Assembly: GCA_018711185.1 (NCBI GenBank)
Contig: DVIQ01000114.1
Coordinates: forward strand, 1-64,000
Length of the DNA stretch: 64,000 bases
DNA from: Candidatus Limivivens intestinipullorum
Lineage (GTDB): Bacteria; Bacillota; Clostridia; Lachnospirales; Lachnospiraceae
Direction: 5' to 3'
In this document: positions 46,068-54,645 of the stretch, one piece after another
How positions within the stretch are numbered: the stretch's first letter is position 1
How the letters are laid out: every line of letters starts with the position of its first letter
Notes under the pieces: model-generated
Seen by the model: the letters and a program-made list of their open reading frames with translations, nothing else
Told to the model about the DNA's origin: nothing
Databases searched by the model: none
Translations under genes and position numbers: made by a program

Positions 46068-46901
46068 ATGATTTATATTGGGAGCCATATTTCCTCCGCC
46101 AAAGGCTATGAAGCCATGGGAAAACAGGCCAGGAAACTGGGAGCGGACACCTTTGCCTTTTTTACAAGAAATCCCCGGGGAGGAAACGCCAAAGCCATTA
46201 ACCCGGAGGATGTGGAGAAATTTCAAATTATGGCCCGGGAGAGCCATTTTGGAAAGCTTGTGGCCCACGCGCCCTATACGCTGAACCCCTGCGGCCTGAA
46301 GCCGGAGGTCCGGGATTTCGCCTTCCGCGCGTTTCGGGAGGATCTGGAACGGATGGAGGCCATTCCGGGAAATTACTATAATTTTCATCCGGGAAGCCAT
46401 GTTGGACAGGGAACGGAAAAAGGAATCGCCCTGATCGCGGAGCTCTTAAACGCTTGCCTGAGCCGGGAGCAGCGTACCACCGTTCTGCTGGAGACCATGG
46501 CCGGAAAGGGCTCCGAGGTAGGCGGAAGCTTTTCGGAACTCAGAGAAATTTTAGACCGAGTAGAGCTTTCGGAGAAAATGGGCGTCTGCCTGGACACCTG
46601 CCATATATGGGACGCAGGCTATGACATCGTGGAGGATCTGGACGGCGTTTTAGAGGAATTTGACCGGATAATCGGTCTGGACCGGCTGAAGGCGATACAC
46701 ATAAACGACAGCATGAACCCAAAGGGAAGCAGAAAAGACCGCCACGCGAAAATCGGCGAGGGCTGTATCGGGGCCGAGGCGTTGAAACGTGTGGCGGCAC
46801 ATCCCAGGCTTGCGGGACTTCCATTTGTACTGGAAACGCCAAACGACGATGCGGGCTGGGCCGGAGAGATTGCCATGCTGAGAGCTGCAGCCGGGGAGTA
46901 A
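46068..46901 (+). CDS. nfo: Deoxyribonuclease IV (AP endonuclease)
   Basis: A 277-residue base-excision repair enzyme that cuts at abasic sites, using three metal ions. It begins MIYIGSHISSAKGYEAMGKQ and has the family blocks LLETMAGKGSEVGG, MGVCLDTCHIWDAGYD and HINDSMNPKGSRKDRHAKIG. ATG 46068 follows AAAAGGAG, 14 bp after the GH29 stop; the in-frame upstream extension overlaps GH29 and is rejected. Confidence 0.96.
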   Translation: MIYIGSHISSAKGYEAMGKQARKLGADTFAFFTRNPRGGNAKAINPEDVEKFQIMARESHFGKLVAHAPYTLNPCGLKPEVRDFAFRAFREDLERMEAIPGNYYNFHPGSHVGQGTEKGIALIAELLNACLSREQRTTVLLETMAGKGSEVGGSFSELREILDRVELSEKMGVCLDTCHIWDAGYDIVEDLDGVLEEFDRIIGLDRLKAIHINDSMNPKGSRKDRHAKIGEGCIGAEALKRVAAHPRLAGLPFVLETPNDDAGWAGEIAMLRAAAGE

Positions 46902-46942
46902 CGCGCAGCTGCCGGAAGACAACGAACCGTTTCGCTTTTCTA

Positions 46943-46971
46943 TAGACAAACGCAGAATCGTGACGTATAAT
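46943..46971 (+). promoter_or_regulatory. Promoter of the class II aldolase gene
   Basis: TAGACA (46943-46948), 17-bp spacer, TATAAT (46966-46971). The transcript would have an 80-90 nt leader holding the hairpin at 46992-47041. Confidence 0.8.
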
Positions 46972-46991
46972 AGCGGTATGAAAGAAACTGT

Positions 46992-47041
46992 TTCAGGCGT
47001 GAGCGGATTCCATTCGCGAAGCGAATTTCAACGAATCCGCG
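46992..47041 (+). repeat. Leader hairpin repeat, copy 1 (before fba)
   Basis: A roughly 50-bp sequence starting TTCAGGCGTGAGCGGATTCC and folding through ATTCGC-gaa-GCGAAT inside GCGGATT...AATCCGC. A nearly identical copy (51108-51158) lies in the leader of the alcohol dehydrogenase gene. Confidence 0.8.
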
Positions 47042-47063
47042 TACAGTACAGGAGGATGAGAAT

Positions 47064-47915
47064 ATGCCGTTAGTTACTTCAAAATGGATGCTGGAAGACG
47101 CTCAGAAGAGAGGATATGCCGTGGGAGCGTTCAATGTGGAAAACATGGAGATGGTAAAAGCCGTGATCGCGGCCGCCCAGGAGCTGAAAGCGCCTGTGAT
47201 GCTCCAGACAACGCCGTCTACCGTAAAATACGCCGGACTTTCCATGTATGCCGCCATGGCTGCCGCGGAGGCGGAGAAAGCAAGCGTACCGGTTTGTATT
47301 CATCTGGATCACGGCAGCAGCTTCGAACTGGCAGTACAGGCCATCAAGGCAGGCTATACCTCTGTGATGATCGATGGCTCAAAGGAGCCCTTTGAGGAGA
47401 ATGTGGCGGTCAGCAAACGTGTGGCGGATGTGGCGAAAGCCTGCGGTATTCCTGTGGAAGCGGAGCTTGGAAAAGTAGGCGGAAAGGAAGACGATCTTGA
47501 GGCAGAAGCGGACACGAACACGGATCCTATGGAGGCGAAGGAGTTTGTGGAGCGCACAGGGATCACATCCCTGGCGGTAGCCATCGGCACGGCCCACGGT
47601 TTTTATGTGGGAACGCCTGTGCTGGACAAGGAGCGTCTTTCCGAAATCCGTAAAGTGGTGGATATTCCCCTGGTTCTCCACGGAGCTTCCGGGCTTTCGG
47701 ACGAGGACGTCAGCGACTGCGTAAAGCGAGGAATCTGCAAGGTGAATTTTGCCACGGAGCTGCGGGCAGCCTATACGGCCGCGGTGAAGAAGCTTTTGGA
47801 AGAAAAGCCGGAGACCTTTGATCCTAAGGCTCTTGGAAAGGTCGGGATGGCTGCGGTTACGGAGCTGGTTAAAGGAAGGATGAAAGTTCTGGGCTGCGAC
47901 GGGAAAGCAGAATAA
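47064..47915 (+). CDS. Class II fructose-/tagatose-bisphosphate aldolase
   Basis: A 283-residue zinc aldolase that splits a ketose 1,6-bisphosphate to DHAP and glyceraldehyde 3-phosphate. Zinc and substrate blocks: CIHLDHGSSFE, GTAHGFYVG, LVLHGASGLS, KVNFATELR. Sequence does not separate fructose- from tagatose-bisphosphate use by eye. CAGGAGGATG precedes the ATG. Monocistronic, with its own promoter and terminator. Confidence 0.92.
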   Translation: MPLVTSKWMLEDAQKRGYAVGAFNVENMEMVKAVIAAAQELKAPVMLQTTPSTVKYAGLSMYAAMAAAEAEKASVPVCIHLDHGSSFELAVQAIKAGYTSVMIDGSKEPFEENVAVSKRVADVAKACGIPVEAELGKVGGKEDDLEAEADTNTDPMEAKEFVERTGITSLAVAIGTAHGFYVGTPVLDKERLSEIRKVVDIPLVLHGASGLSDEDVSDCVKRGICKVNFATELRAAYTAAVKKLLEEKPETFDPKALGKVGMAAVTELVKGRMKVLGCDGKAE

Positions 47916-47940
47916 ACACTGCGGAATAAGCGCTGTATGA

Positions 47941-47989
47941 AAAAAGAGTGCCGCGGCTCCTTTGCGGGGGATGCCGCGGCGCTCTTTTT
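47941..47989 (+). terminator. Terminator of the class II aldolase gene
   Basis: AAAAAGAGTGCCGCGGC pairs with GCCGCGGCGCTCTTTTT (one G-U) around a 15-base loop, ending in a T-run. Symmetric A/T runs allow it to work for the convergent cyclophilin gene as well. Confidence 0.9.
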
Positions 47990-48004
47990 GCACATTTAAA
48001 TCAT

Positions 48005-48047
48005 GTTCTCAGATCTGCGCAGCATGTGCGCAGGCCTGAGCTGAACG
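48005..48047. repeat. Tail fragment of the MITE-like repeat
   Basis: CTGCGCAGCATGTGCGCAG followed by GCCTGAGCTGAACG matches the last about 45 bp of the elements at 19303 and 54509. The head is absent. Confidence 0.6.
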
Positions 48048-48058
48048 TCTCCAGCAGT

Positions 48059-48580
48059 TCAGCATTTCTCCGGCTCGGGATATTCTTTTCCGAAAGTTTC
48101 CACTGTCATGGAAGCGATGACCTGAGGCGCCAGAGGACGGTCGCTGTAGTCCGTATCTGTCTGAGCGATCTTATCCACCACATCCATGCCCTCCGTAATC
48201 TTGCCAAAGGCTGCGTAAGCGCCGTCCAGATGGGGTGCGGCTTTGTGCATGATGAAGAACTGAGAGCCGGCGGAATCGGGGTGCATTGCCCGCGCCATGG
48301 AGAGTACGCCCGGCGTGTGTTTAAACTGGTTCGCGAAACCGTTCTGGGAGAATTCGCCCTTAATGCTGTAGCCGGGGCCGCCCATTCCGGTGCCGTCCGG
48401 GCACCCGCCCTGGATCATAAAGCCGGAGATGACCCGGTGGAAGATCAGACCGTCGTAGAAGCCCTTTTTAACGAGACTGATGAAATTGTTGACGGTATTG
48501 GGGGCGATGTCCGGATAGAGTTCCGCTTTCATGACATCGCCGTTTTGCATGGTAATTGTAACGATTGGATTCTGTGCCAT
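48059..48580 (-). CDS. Peptidyl-prolyl cis-trans isomerase, cyclophilin type
   Basis: A 173-residue cytosolic foldase: LIFHRVISGFMIQGGCPDGTGMGGPGYSI, FKHTPGVLSMARAMHPDSAGSQFFIM and LDGAYAAFGKI are classic cyclophilin blocks. ATG 48580 follows AAAGGAAT; a 40-codon extension is rejected as it spans the promoter. Confidence 0.95.
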   Translation of the reverse strand: MAQNPIVTITMQNGDVMKAELYPDIAPNTVNNFISLVKKGFYDGLIFHRVISGFMIQGGCPDGTGMGGPGYSIKGEFSQNGFANQFKHTPGVLSMARAMHPDSAGSQFFIMHKAAPHLDGAYAAFGKITEGMDVVDKIAQTDTDYSDRPLAPQVIASMTVETFGKEYPEPEKC

Positions 48581-48658
48581 TTTATATTCCTTTCTTTTTC
48601 TGAAGTCATAGCAACCGAAATTCGTGTTTTCGATAAGACTTGCGTGGGTAACGGTTCT

Positions 48659-48687
48659 ATTATAATATGTACCAGAAAGCCTTGCAA
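48659..48687 (-). promoter_or_regulatory. Promoter of the cyclophilin gene
   Basis: Minus strand TTGCAA (48687-48682), 17-bp spacer, TATAAT (48664-48659), about 80 bp upstream of the start. Confidence 0.8.
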
Positions 48688-48705
48688 GGAAAATAAACAA
48701 AAACC

Positions 48706-48734
48706 TTGCAATCTAAGGGGAAGTTTTATACAAT
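48706..48734 (+). promoter_or_regulatory. Candidate promoter of the GNAT-ParA operon
   Basis: TTGCAA (48706-48711), 17-bp spacer, TACAAT (48729-48734), divergent from the cyclophilin promoter. A second weak TATGAT lies near 48820. The remaining leader to 48902 holds only a nested palindrome. Confidence 0.65.
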
Positions 48735-48835
48735 ATAAACAGGGAAGTGTTACCCGTTGGAAAAGGCGAGCCTGGAGCGGCCGAAAGTCTGACATCCCCC
48801 GGTCAACGCCTGTTTTTGCTATGATGGAAAGAGAA

Positions 48836-48887
48836 GTTACTATTCACAGCAGCCGCGAAGCTGCTGGGTACGGCTGTGAGCAGTAAC
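48836..48887. repeat. Nested palindrome before the GNAT gene
   Basis: GTTACT...AGTAAC outer arms, CACAGC...GCTGTG middle arms and AGCAGC-cgcgaa-GCTGCT inner hairpin. It shares GTTAC ends with the dispersed palindromes but has a different core. It lies directly before the GNAT ribosome-binding site. Confidence 0.6.
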
Positions 48888-48902
48888 AGAGAGGATACTC
48901 TT

Positions 48903-49748
48903 ATGAAAACAGTGATACGGAAAATGCAGGATCAGACTGTAGGACAGGGGTTGTGGAAAACGCTTGCCAGGGAAGGCTGGCAGTTTTGCGAAGGGCTTAC
49001 CAGGGAGGAATCCGATGGTTATTCCAGGCGCCAGGAGCCGTGTCTGGTGATTACGGACAGTCCGGAGGGAGCGGAATATGCCAGAGGCAGGGATCTCACG
49101 TGCCTGGCTTATGAGCCGCTGGACGGTCCCTTTCGCTTTTATGGGGTGGATATGGTAGCCCAGGACCTGGATGAACTGAATGGAGAATTTTTGAATCTTG
49201 TGTGGAAGCGCCATTGCGGAATCCCATGGAGGATAGCCGTGACAAAACGCTTGATTCTGCGGGAAAGCGTGCTGGAGGATTTGGATGAGTTTTATTCGCT
49301 GTACCAGGGCGAGGGAATGACGGATTATATACCGGATATGCCCCAGGACCGGGAACAGGAGCGAAGGGATATGGCCCATTATATCAAGCAGGTTTACGGA
49401 CTGTATAATTATGGCCTATGGACGGTTGTGGAGCGCATGTCCGGCCAGGTGGTTGGGCGCGCGGGCCTCGAACATTCCCAGGATCCGGAGAGCGGAGAGC
49501 CGGTACTTGAGCTGGGCTATCTCATCGGACGGCCCTGGCAGAGGCAGGGATACGGCACGGAGGCGGCCGTGGCCTCCGCTTCCTACGCGTTCCGGACGGC
49601 AGGCATTGACAAGCTGTATTTGTTTATTCATCCGGGAAACGAAGCTTCTCTGCGGGTGTCAGAACGGCTTACAGACATTTTCGGAAAAAATAAGATCCGG
49701 GTGATTCTTCTTGCGCCGGAGAAGAAGCCGGAAAAGAAAACGAGGTAG
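48903..49748 (+). CDS. GNAT-family N-acetyltransferase with extra N-terminal domain
   Basis: A 281-residue protein. Residues about 120-265 are a GNAT domain (TKRLILRESVLEDLDEFYSLY; acetyl-CoA loop GRPWQRQGYGTEAA). The first about 110 residues (SDGYSRRQEPCLVITDSPEG...) are a separate, unidentified domain. The acceptor is unknown. It is 5 bp ahead of the ParA gene and so co-transcribed with it. ATG 48903 follows AGAGAGG. Confidence 0.85.
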   Translation: MKTVIRKMQDQTVGQGLWKTLAREGWQFCEGLTREESDGYSRRQEPCLVITDSPEGAEYARGRDLTCLAYEPLDGPFRFYGVDMVAQDLDELNGEFLNLVWKRHCGIPWRIAVTKRLILRESVLEDLDEFYSLYQGEGMTDYIPDMPQDREQERRDMAHYIKQVYGLYNYGLWTVVERMSGQVVGRAGLEHSQDPESGEPVLELGYLIGRPWQRQGYGTEAAVASASYAFRTAGIDKLYLFIHPGNEASLRVSERLTDIFGKNKIRVILLAPEKKPEKKTR

Positions 49749-49753
49749 CGCAG

Positions 49754-50542
49754 ATGAAAACCACGACGATTTGTTTCGTAAACAATAAAGGCGGCAGCGG
49801 AAAATCCACCACCTGTTCCAATGTGGGCGCAGCCATGGCCCTGGCGGGAAAGAGGGTTCTTCTGGTAGACGGGGATATGCAGCTGAATCTTTCACTGTCC
49901 TTTTTCCCGGAGGACAAAGTGCTTGAAATGGCTGCGGGAGAGAAAAACCTATACCGCGCGATTCGGGAGCAGAAGGATCTGATGGATTACCGGATCGCCA
50001 CGCCCTATGAAAAGCTGGACCTGATACCCTCTTCCACGCTGATGAGTTCCATTGAATATGATCTTTTTACGAAATGGCAGCGAGAGCTGATTCTTCAAAA
50101 GTGCCTGAAAAGCATACGGGAAGCCGGGATTTATGATTACATTTTGATTGACGCCCCTCCCACGCTGGGCGGCTGGGTGATGAATATTCTCTGCGCTTCC
50201 GACCAGGCGGTAATTCCGGTGGAGGCAAGCCCCTGGGGAATGTTCGGACTGGCAAACATGTTCGAGTTCCTGGGGGAGGTAAGAAATATCGCGCCAACGC
50301 TTCAGGTCATGGGGATTGCGGTGACAAAGGCTGATGTGCGGAAGAATTATTTTAAACAGACGATGGAGACCTTGAAGGCTATGGACGGTATCCATGTATT
50401 TGAGTCCGTGATACGGGTGGACAGCGCCGTGGAGTGGTCCCAGGACAACAGCGCGCCGGTGGTAATGTACAAAAAAAGCAGCAGAAGCGCGGGAGAGTAC
50501 CGTGCTTTGGCGGAGGAGGTAATGAGCCTTGGCGGTAGGTAA
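49754..50542 (+). CDS. ParA-family ATPase
   Basis: A 262-residue deviant-Walker ATPase: NNKGGSGKSTTCSNVG, LLVDGDMQLNLSLS and YILIDAPPTLGGW. ParA/Soj proteins position DNA or protein complexes. No classical ParB follows, and this is not the rRNA/oriC region, so it is an orphan or specialised ParA. Its 3' end overlaps a small basic protein gene by 14 bp. Confidence 0.92.
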   Translation: MKTTTICFVNNKGGSGKSTTCSNVGAAMALAGKRVLLVDGDMQLNLSLSFFPEDKVLEMAAGEKNLYRAIREQKDLMDYRIATPYEKLDLIPSSTLMSSIEYDLFTKWQRELILQKCLKSIREAGIYDYILIDAPPTLGGWVMNILCASDQAVIPVEASPWGMFGLANMFEFLGEVRNIAPTLQVMGIAVTKADVRKNYFKQTMETLKAMDGIHVFESVIRVDSAVEWSQDNSAPVVMYKKSSRSAGEYRALAEEVMSLGGR

Positions 50543-50933
50543 AGGAAGCATATTGAGGGCGGCGAATGCGGGCAGGGCGCAAAGCGCTGTGCTGACGCCG
50601 CTGGATTCAGCAGAAATGAGGACAAAGTTTATGACGGAGATCAGAGAAGAAGCAGCGGAAAACGAAAGTAAAAAGACAGCGGAAGGGACAGTACAGACAG
50701 CGGAAAAGGCAGAAAAGAAGCCGGCCGGCCGGCGGAAAACTTCTGCGAGAAAGACGGCGGCAAAACAGGCCGTGCAGGAAGGTTCCTCTGAGACGGCGGA
50801 AAGCGTTCGGGGAACATCCGCGAAGAAACGGGGCACAGCGGCGAAAAAGACAGGAAGCGGCCAGGCATCCACCAAAAAGCCGGCGGGACCCAGAGACGGG
50901 ATTTATACAGAACTGCCTATTTATCTTTTATAG
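50529..50933 (+). CDS. Small Lys/Ala-rich protein coupled to ParA
   Basis: A 134-residue protein. Start TTG 50529, supported by AGGAGGT at 50514-50520. N-terminal about 40 residues are conserved-looking (GKGSILRAANAGRAQSA), then a low-complexity Lys/Ala/Thr linker (RRKTSARKTAAKQ, AAKKTG) as in histone-H1-like tails, and a distinct C terminus (DGIYTELPIYLL). A DNA-binding partner of ParA is an inference from overlap and basicity. Confidence 0.7.
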   Translation: MAVGKGSILRAANAGRAQSAVLTPLDSAEMRTKFMTEIREEAAENESKKTAEGTVQTAEKAEKKPAGRRKTSARKTAAKQAVQEGSSETAESVRGTSAKKRGTAAKKTGSGQASTKKPAGPRDGIYTELPIYLL

Positions 50934-51007
50934 CAGCTTTACGGGCGCGGTCTGGCTTCGGCTGTGCCGCGCTATGTGGTTTGATTTGGCTTTTTGTTGT
51001 TTTTGTC

Positions 51008-51036
51008 TTGTAAAGCCTGCGGCGATATGATATGAT
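51008..51036 (+). promoter_or_regulatory. Promoter of the Fe-dependent alcohol dehydrogenase gene
   Basis: TTGTAA (51008-51013), 17-bp spacer, TATGAT (51031-51036). This gives a 200-nt leader rich in hairpins. Confidence 0.7.
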
Positions 51037-51070
51037 GAAACAAGGTAATATCTTTTTGCTATTAACGGCA

Positions 51071-51197
51071 GCCGCAAACACCTGCTGTTTGCGGCGTAAG
51101 AAGATGATTCAGGCGTGAGCGGATTCCATTCGCGAAGCGAATTTTCAATGAATCCGCGAGGTTGCAGTTCACGGAGCGAAGAGCTGTGAACTGCAAC
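51071..51197 (+). promoter_or_regulatory. Stacked hairpins in the adh leader
   Basis: Three stems in a row: GCCGCAAACA/TGTTTGCGGC with CCTGC loop (51071-51095); the repeat beginning TTCAGGCGTGAGCGG (51108-51158); and GTTGCAGTTCAC/GTGAACTGCAAC (51161-51172 with 51186-51197). The first recurs at 58791, the second before fba. Ends about 38 bp before the ATG without T-run. Confidence 0.7.
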
Positions 51198-51235
51198 AAC
51201 AGCTTTGTTTCACGAATGTATAAAGGGGTAAGGAT

Positions 51236-52381
51236 ATGCATAGTTTTGACATACGGACAAAAATTTATTATGGAGATAACGCGCTGGATCGCCTGAAAGA
51301 GATCCCGTACCGGAGAATTATGATCATTACCGATCCTTATGTTGTTCAGAGCGGTATGATTATGATGATCACTTCCCGTTTGGACGAAGGAAATAAGGAA
51401 TATATGGTATATAAGGACGTTGTGCCGGATCCGCCGGTTGACAAAGTGGTGTCCGGTATCCGGGCGCTTCTGGACTATAAGCCGGACGCGATCGTGGCGG
51501 TGGGAGGCGGTTCCTCCATTGATTCCGCGAAGGCGATCCGGGAGTTCGCGAAAAAGGCAGGCGCGTCCGGGGACATCGCGCTGATCGCGGTACCCACCAC
51601 CAGCGGGACAGGATCAGAGGTTACTTCTTTTTCCGTTATTACGGATCCCCAGGAGCAGCGGAAATATCCCCTTGTCTCGGAAAGTCTGCTTCCCACAGAG
51701 GCGATTCTGGACGCGGACCTCACCAGGAGCGTACCGTCGGCGATTACAGCCGATACGGGCATGGATGTTTTTACGCACGCCCTGGAGTCCTATGTCAGCA
51801 CACAGAACACGGAGTTTTCCGCGGCTCTGGCGGAAAAGGCCATTGAAATCTGCGGCCAGTTCCTTCTGCGGGCATATCTTGACGGAAACGATACCCACGC
51901 CAGAAAGAAGATGCACGTGGCTTCCTGTCTGGCTGGACTCGCCTTTAACGCGGCCTCCCTGGGCATCAACCACAGTATGGCACACCAGCTCGGAGCGAAG
52001 TTCCACATTGCGCACGGAAGGGCGAACGCCATGCTGCTGCCCTATATTATCGAGTACAACAGCTACATTAACAAGCACAGCCGCAGCCAGAAGGAATATC
52101 CCAGACAGGTACATAAATACGAAACCATTGCCCGTGTTCTCGGCCTTCAGAATTTTAACACGATCACAACAATCCGCGCCCTGGTTGCCTGGGTGCAGTT
52201 TATGCTGAAGGAAATGGACATTCCGCTGACCATTTCTCAGACCGGAAAGTGCAGCCGCAGCGAATATTTCCAGGCGATTCCGGATATGGCGGACGCGGCC
52301 CTGGCGGATACGTGTACGCCAACCAACCCAAGAGTTCCAACCAGGGACGACATTATCGAAATATACGAAAAGCTTTGGTAA
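51236..52381 (+). CDS. Iron-containing alcohol dehydrogenase, PduQ-like
   Basis: A 381-residue NAD(P)-dependent group III dehydrogenase: VAVGGGSSIDSAKA (nucleotide-binding), VPTTSGTGSEVTSF, and iron ligands in ADTGMDVFTHALE and GINHSMAHQLGAKFHIAHGRAN. It may reduce aldehydes such as propionaldehyde or acetaldehyde; substrate not fixed. If lactaldehyde arises from fucose, it could reduce it (inference). Own promoter and terminator. Confidence 0.93.
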   Translation: MHSFDIRTKIYYGDNALDRLKEIPYRRIMIITDPYVVQSGMIMMITSRLDEGNKEYMVYKDVVPDPPVDKVVSGIRALLDYKPDAIVAVGGGSSIDSAKAIREFAKKAGASGDIALIAVPTTSGTGSEVTSFSVITDPQEQRKYPLVSESLLPTEAILDADLTRSVPSAITADTGMDVFTHALESYVSTQNTEFSAALAEKAIEICGQFLLRAYLDGNDTHARKKMHVASCLAGLAFNAASLGINHSMAHQLGAKFHIAHGRANAMLLPYIIEYNSYINKHSRSQKEYPRQVHKYETIARVLGLQNFNTITTIRALVAWVQFMLKEMDIPLTISQTGKCSRSEYFQAIPDMADAALADTCTPTNPRVPTRDDIIEIYEKLW

Positions 52382-52387
52382 AGTGAA

Positions 52388-52413
52388 ATACCCCGCTGCC
52401 TGCAGCGGGGTAT
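52388..52413 (+). terminator. Terminator-like hairpin after adh
   Basis: ATACCCCGCTGC and GCAGCGGGGTAT pair perfectly with a two-base centre. Only TTCGT follows, so the T-run is poor, but position directly after the stop fits a terminator. Confidence 0.65.
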
Positions 52414-52465
52414 TCGTAACGGTTGGCCGTTTTTGGGCTGCGGGGAAGACGTCAGGAGGAGAAAA

Positions 52466-53047
52466 ATGGCGGGAATACAGATAACACGGTGGAATCATGA
52501 AATATTGAGGACCTTTGCGGTAAAAGGCGGATTTTATATTGACGCGACGATGGGAAACGGAAAGGACACCTGTTTTCTCTGCGGGCTGGCAGGAGAGAAA
52601 GGGAGAGTTCTGGCTTTTGACATCCAGCCTGCCGCCCTGGAAAATACGGAAAAGCTTTTGGAACGGGAGGGCTGTTTGAGCCGGGCAAAGCTTATATTGG
52701 ACGGACACGAGCATATGGACCGGTATGCGCCAAAGGAAAGCGCGGATGTGATCTGCTTTAATTTCGGGTATCTTCCGGGCGGAGATCACGGAATTGCCAC
52801 AAAACCTGAGACAAGCCAGGAGGCTGTCCGGAAGGGGCTGGAAATCCTCCGTCCGGGAGGCATTATGAGCCTGTGCATTTACAGCGGCAAAGATACGGGA
52901 TTTGAAGAGAAGGAACGGCTTCTGGCGTATCTTCAGGAGCTCCCCGCGGAACGGTTTACGGTCATCGCAAGCGAATACCGGAATCGGAAAAACAATCCTC
53001 CGATACCGGTATTCGTATTTAAGGATGCGTCAAATCAGAGGGACTGA
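52466..53047 (+). CDS. YtqB/MnmM-like class I SAM methyltransferase
   Basis: A 193-residue methylase with the AdoMet pocket FYIDATMGNGKDTCFLC and FDIQPAALENTEKLL, and ICFNFGYLPGGDHGI, matching the family once called rRNA methylase and now linked to the methyl step of mnm5-type wobble uridine in Bacillus. ATG 52466 follows AGGAGGAG. Its 3' end overlaps the convergent regulator by 13 bp. Confidence 0.88.
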   Translation: MAGIQITRWNHEILRTFAVKGGFYIDATMGNGKDTCFLCGLAGEKGRVLAFDIQPAALENTEKLLEREGCLSRAKLILDGHEHMDRYAPKESADVICFNFGYLPGGDHGIATKPETSQEAVRKGLEILRPGGIMSLCIYSGKDTGFEEKERLLAYLQELPAERFTVIASEYRNRKNNPPIPVFVFKDASNQRD

Positions 53048-54471
53048 AGGGTGGATTTCAGCGCGGCAAGAGTTTCCTCTGCCGAGTAGCTGTAGGCGGG
53101 TCCGTCAAGGGCCTGAAAAAAGTCCAGAAAAACCTCATACAGGCTGGCTTCGGAGATGGAGACGAAGCGTATGCGCTGATGCTTTTCGAACAGGATAAAC
53201 AGAATGAAGTTGTTCCGGTAAAGCTCAATGTTCAGTGTGGCAGGCAGGCGGATGGAGGAGCGGATAATACGGGAGTGGCTGTGCCTGCGCAGATCATTGA
53301 TGTAGCGGCTCAAAACCTGCCGCCGCGTTTCGGCGGAAAGCGGATCCAGATAGGTTCCGAACTGGCCCAGAATCCTGCCGGTTTCGCAGAAACTGCGAAG
53401 GCCCTGCATCGTGAAATAATGGCTGGATTCCCCATGGATAAACGGGTTAAGGTTCATAAGCTTTCCAAAGAGCGGAAGATCCGTCTGACTGAGATTTTCC
53501 TTTTGCAGCTGGCTGATGTAGAGTTCTTTGGAAATCAGGGGACTTACGCACGGCTGATATTCCAGGGTGGACAACAGAGGACCGTTTCCCTGGGTGACCT
53601 GCAGATAAAAGTCTAATGAGGATTCAAAGGAACGGGTGTGAATCCGCAGGGGCCTGGACTGGGCCAGAAGATCCAGCATTTCCTGACGGTAAATCCGGTT
53701 GGTATCCGCGTCCAGATGAACCACAGCGCAGTCCAGATGAGCCGAAATCACGATCACAATCCGGCTGGTAATCAGATAATAGGGCCAGAGGAGCATTTTC
53801 ATATCATTGCTGCTTGATTTTGTATAGATATAATAGGGCTCATAGGAGTCAAAATCCGCCAGGGCCATCGGCAGAATCCAGCGAATAATCTCAAGATTCG
53901 GGTTGCTGGAATCGGAAAGAGAGGGATTGGCGGTAAAATAAAACAGGTGGCAGAGCCGCACTTTTTTGCCGTATTTTTTATGAAACTGATAAATGACCGG
54001 AAGAAATTCCATCCGTCCAAGAGGAAGGTTAGTTAGGATTTCTTCAGAGGCGCCCTGACTGGAAAAAGCGTTTTCCAGTGCCTGAAAAATCAGCATTTTT
54101 GTCTGGATCATTGTCTGGGTGGAGGCGGGCAGCGCGTAAGGACTGGCGGAAACCGCCGATTCCGAGAAAGGAAACGGGGTTTCTGCGAAATCGGCGACAT
54201 TTTCAAGGATCTGAAAAATCCGCTGCCTGTTACGAAAGGCGGTGGGACCGGAGCGCGCCTCCTCAAAGAGCTCCATAAGCTCCTGGATATCCGCTGCGTT
54301 CAGGCTCAGCACGCTGCAGAAGCGCATAAGAAAATCCAGGGTGGGTATCCGCTGGCCGGTTACCAGACGGTGGAGAGACGTGCGGTCCAAACCGGAAATT
54401 TTGGAGAGCTGGTAGACAGAGCTTCCGCTCTCCACAAGAAATTCATGGCAGCGTTCACTGAGACGGGACAT
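53035..54471 (-). CDS. Large XRE-type helix-turn-helix regulator
   Basis: A 478-residue protein. An N-terminal helix-turn-helix (about 10-70: GSSVYQLSKISGLDRTSLHRLVTGQRIPT) is followed by about 400 residues with no recognised domain (FYFTANPSLSDSSNPN, GNGPLLSTLEYQP). Targets unknown. AAAGGAGG precedes the ATG. Confidence 0.82.
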   Translation of the reverse strand: MSRLSERCHEFLVESGSSVYQLSKISGLDRTSLHRLVTGQRIPTLDFLMRFCSVLSLNAADIQELMELFEEARSGPTAFRNRQRIFQILENVADFAETPFPFSESAVSASPYALPASTQTMIQTKMLIFQALENAFSSQGASEEILTNLPLGRMEFLPVIYQFHKKYGKKVRLCHLFYFTANPSLSDSSNPNLEIIRWILPMALADFDSYEPYYIYTKSSSNDMKMLLWPYYLITSRIVIVISAHLDCAVVHLDADTNRIYRQEMLDLLAQSRPLRIHTRSFESSLDFYLQVTQGNGPLLSTLEYQPCVSPLISKELYISQLQKENLSQTDLPLFGKLMNLNPFIHGESSHYFTMQGLRSFCETGRILGQFGTYLDPLSAETRRQVLSRYINDLRRHSHSRIIRSSIRLPATLNIELYRNNFILFILFEKHQRIRFVSISEASLYEVFLDFFQALDGPAYSYSAEETLAALKSTLQSL

Positions 54472-54508
54472 AAGTACCTCCTTTGCTTTTGTGGCATTCG
54501 GGGGATTT

Positions 54509-54645
54509 TGTTACAGTTCAGCCCGGCTGAACCGTAACTGCGAAAATCCATTTGAAATCGCCTTCGGTGATGGGATTTTCGCACTCCTGAATCACGTTCT
54601 TACGGTCTGCGCAGCGTGTGCGCAGACCTGGGCTGAACGGTTACG
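54509..54645 (+). mobile_element. Full-length MITE-like palindromic repeat
   Basis: Starts GTTACAGTTCAGCC-cg-GGCTGAACCGTAAC, then AATCCATTTGAAATCGCC..., and ends CTGCGCAGCGTGTGCGCAG with GGCTGAACGGTTAC. It matches 19303-19433 nearly throughout, in the same orientation. No coding capacity. Confidence 0.8.

Noticed and set aside
49949-50875. Long antisense frame opposite ParA
   Set aside because: It mirrors the codon bias of the sense genes, has no start signals and resembles no protein.
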